The notes below the pieces were generated by a model. It had not been told where the DNA came from. It searched no databases and worked only from the letters and a program-made list of their open reading frames with translations. From Desulfocapsaceae bacterium (GTDB taxonomy: Bacteria > Desulfobacterota > Desulfobulbia > Desulfobulbales > Desulfocapsaceae): DNA of 5,555 bases. Every line of letters begins with the position of its first letter. The stretch's first letter is position 1. This document shows, one piece after another, positions 5,546 through 5,555 of this stretch. The position numbers were made by a program, and so were the translations under genes. Location: contig JAOZLO010000213.1 in the NCBI GenBank assembly GCA_029934775.1, forward strand, positions 1 through 5,555. Direction: 5' to 3'.

Positions 5546-5555
5546 ATGTCTGTTG

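Noticed and set aside
5546..5555. ATG directly after the small peptide's stop codon as the start of a further gene
   Set aside because: Only three codons are visible and no Shine-Dalgarno sequence precedes it; it cannot be supported from this window.

Overview
The window is 5.5 kb of moderate-GC bacterial chromosome. It holds four complete protein genes of ordinary length, one gene tail cut by the left edge, and one very small gene near the right edge. The protein style suggests a Gram-negative anaerobe or marine proteobacterium, perhaps of the Desulfobacterota/Desulfobulbales. The basis is a CYTH/CHAD protein paired with a short ParA, and an SRPBCC-epimerase fusion next to a histidine-containing membrane protein. 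This placement is an impression from protein style, not a computed result. I saw no rRNA, tRNA, CRISPR array or intact mobile element.

Left part (1-2803). A C-terminal tail that looks like the creatininase (creatinine amidohydrolase) family runs rightward and ends at 209. Converging on it is a two-gene leftward operon. Its first gene (1394-2803) encodes an SRPBCC domain fused to a TIGR01777/SDR39U1-type NAD(P)-binding epimerase-like domain with a DUF1731-type tail. After 21 bases comes its second gene (236-1372), a polytopic membrane protein of unknown function with about twelve membrane segments and several membrane-proximal histidines. Both start at TTG codons supported by upstream purine-rich ribosome-binding sequences.

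Central spacer (2804-3158). This 355-base divergent intergenic region carries a candidate leftward promoter, a perfect 9-bp inverted repeat with an outer 6-bp arm pair and a run of eight Gs in its loop, a weak rightward promoter candidate, and a small palindrome. It also has a 20-codon stretch whose translation contains FLGHSNIQ, which resembles the C-terminal box of tyrosine recombinases and may be a remnant.

Right part (3159-5555). A rightward, tightly packed operon encodes (i) a 507-residue protein with a degenerate CYTH-like N-terminal region and a full two-half CHAD domain, a fold known to bind inorganic polyphosphate; (ii) a 248-residue ParA/MinD-type ATPase starting one base after the CHAD stop codon; and (iii) 16 bases later, a 32-residue lysine/cysteine-rich peptide. 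No ParB gene or DNA-partition context is visible. The arrangement suggests, as inference only, a cargo-positioning ATPase working with a polyphosphate-binding protein, for example to distribute polyphosphate granules, with the basic Cys-rich peptide as a possible accessory. This is the most interesting system in the window.
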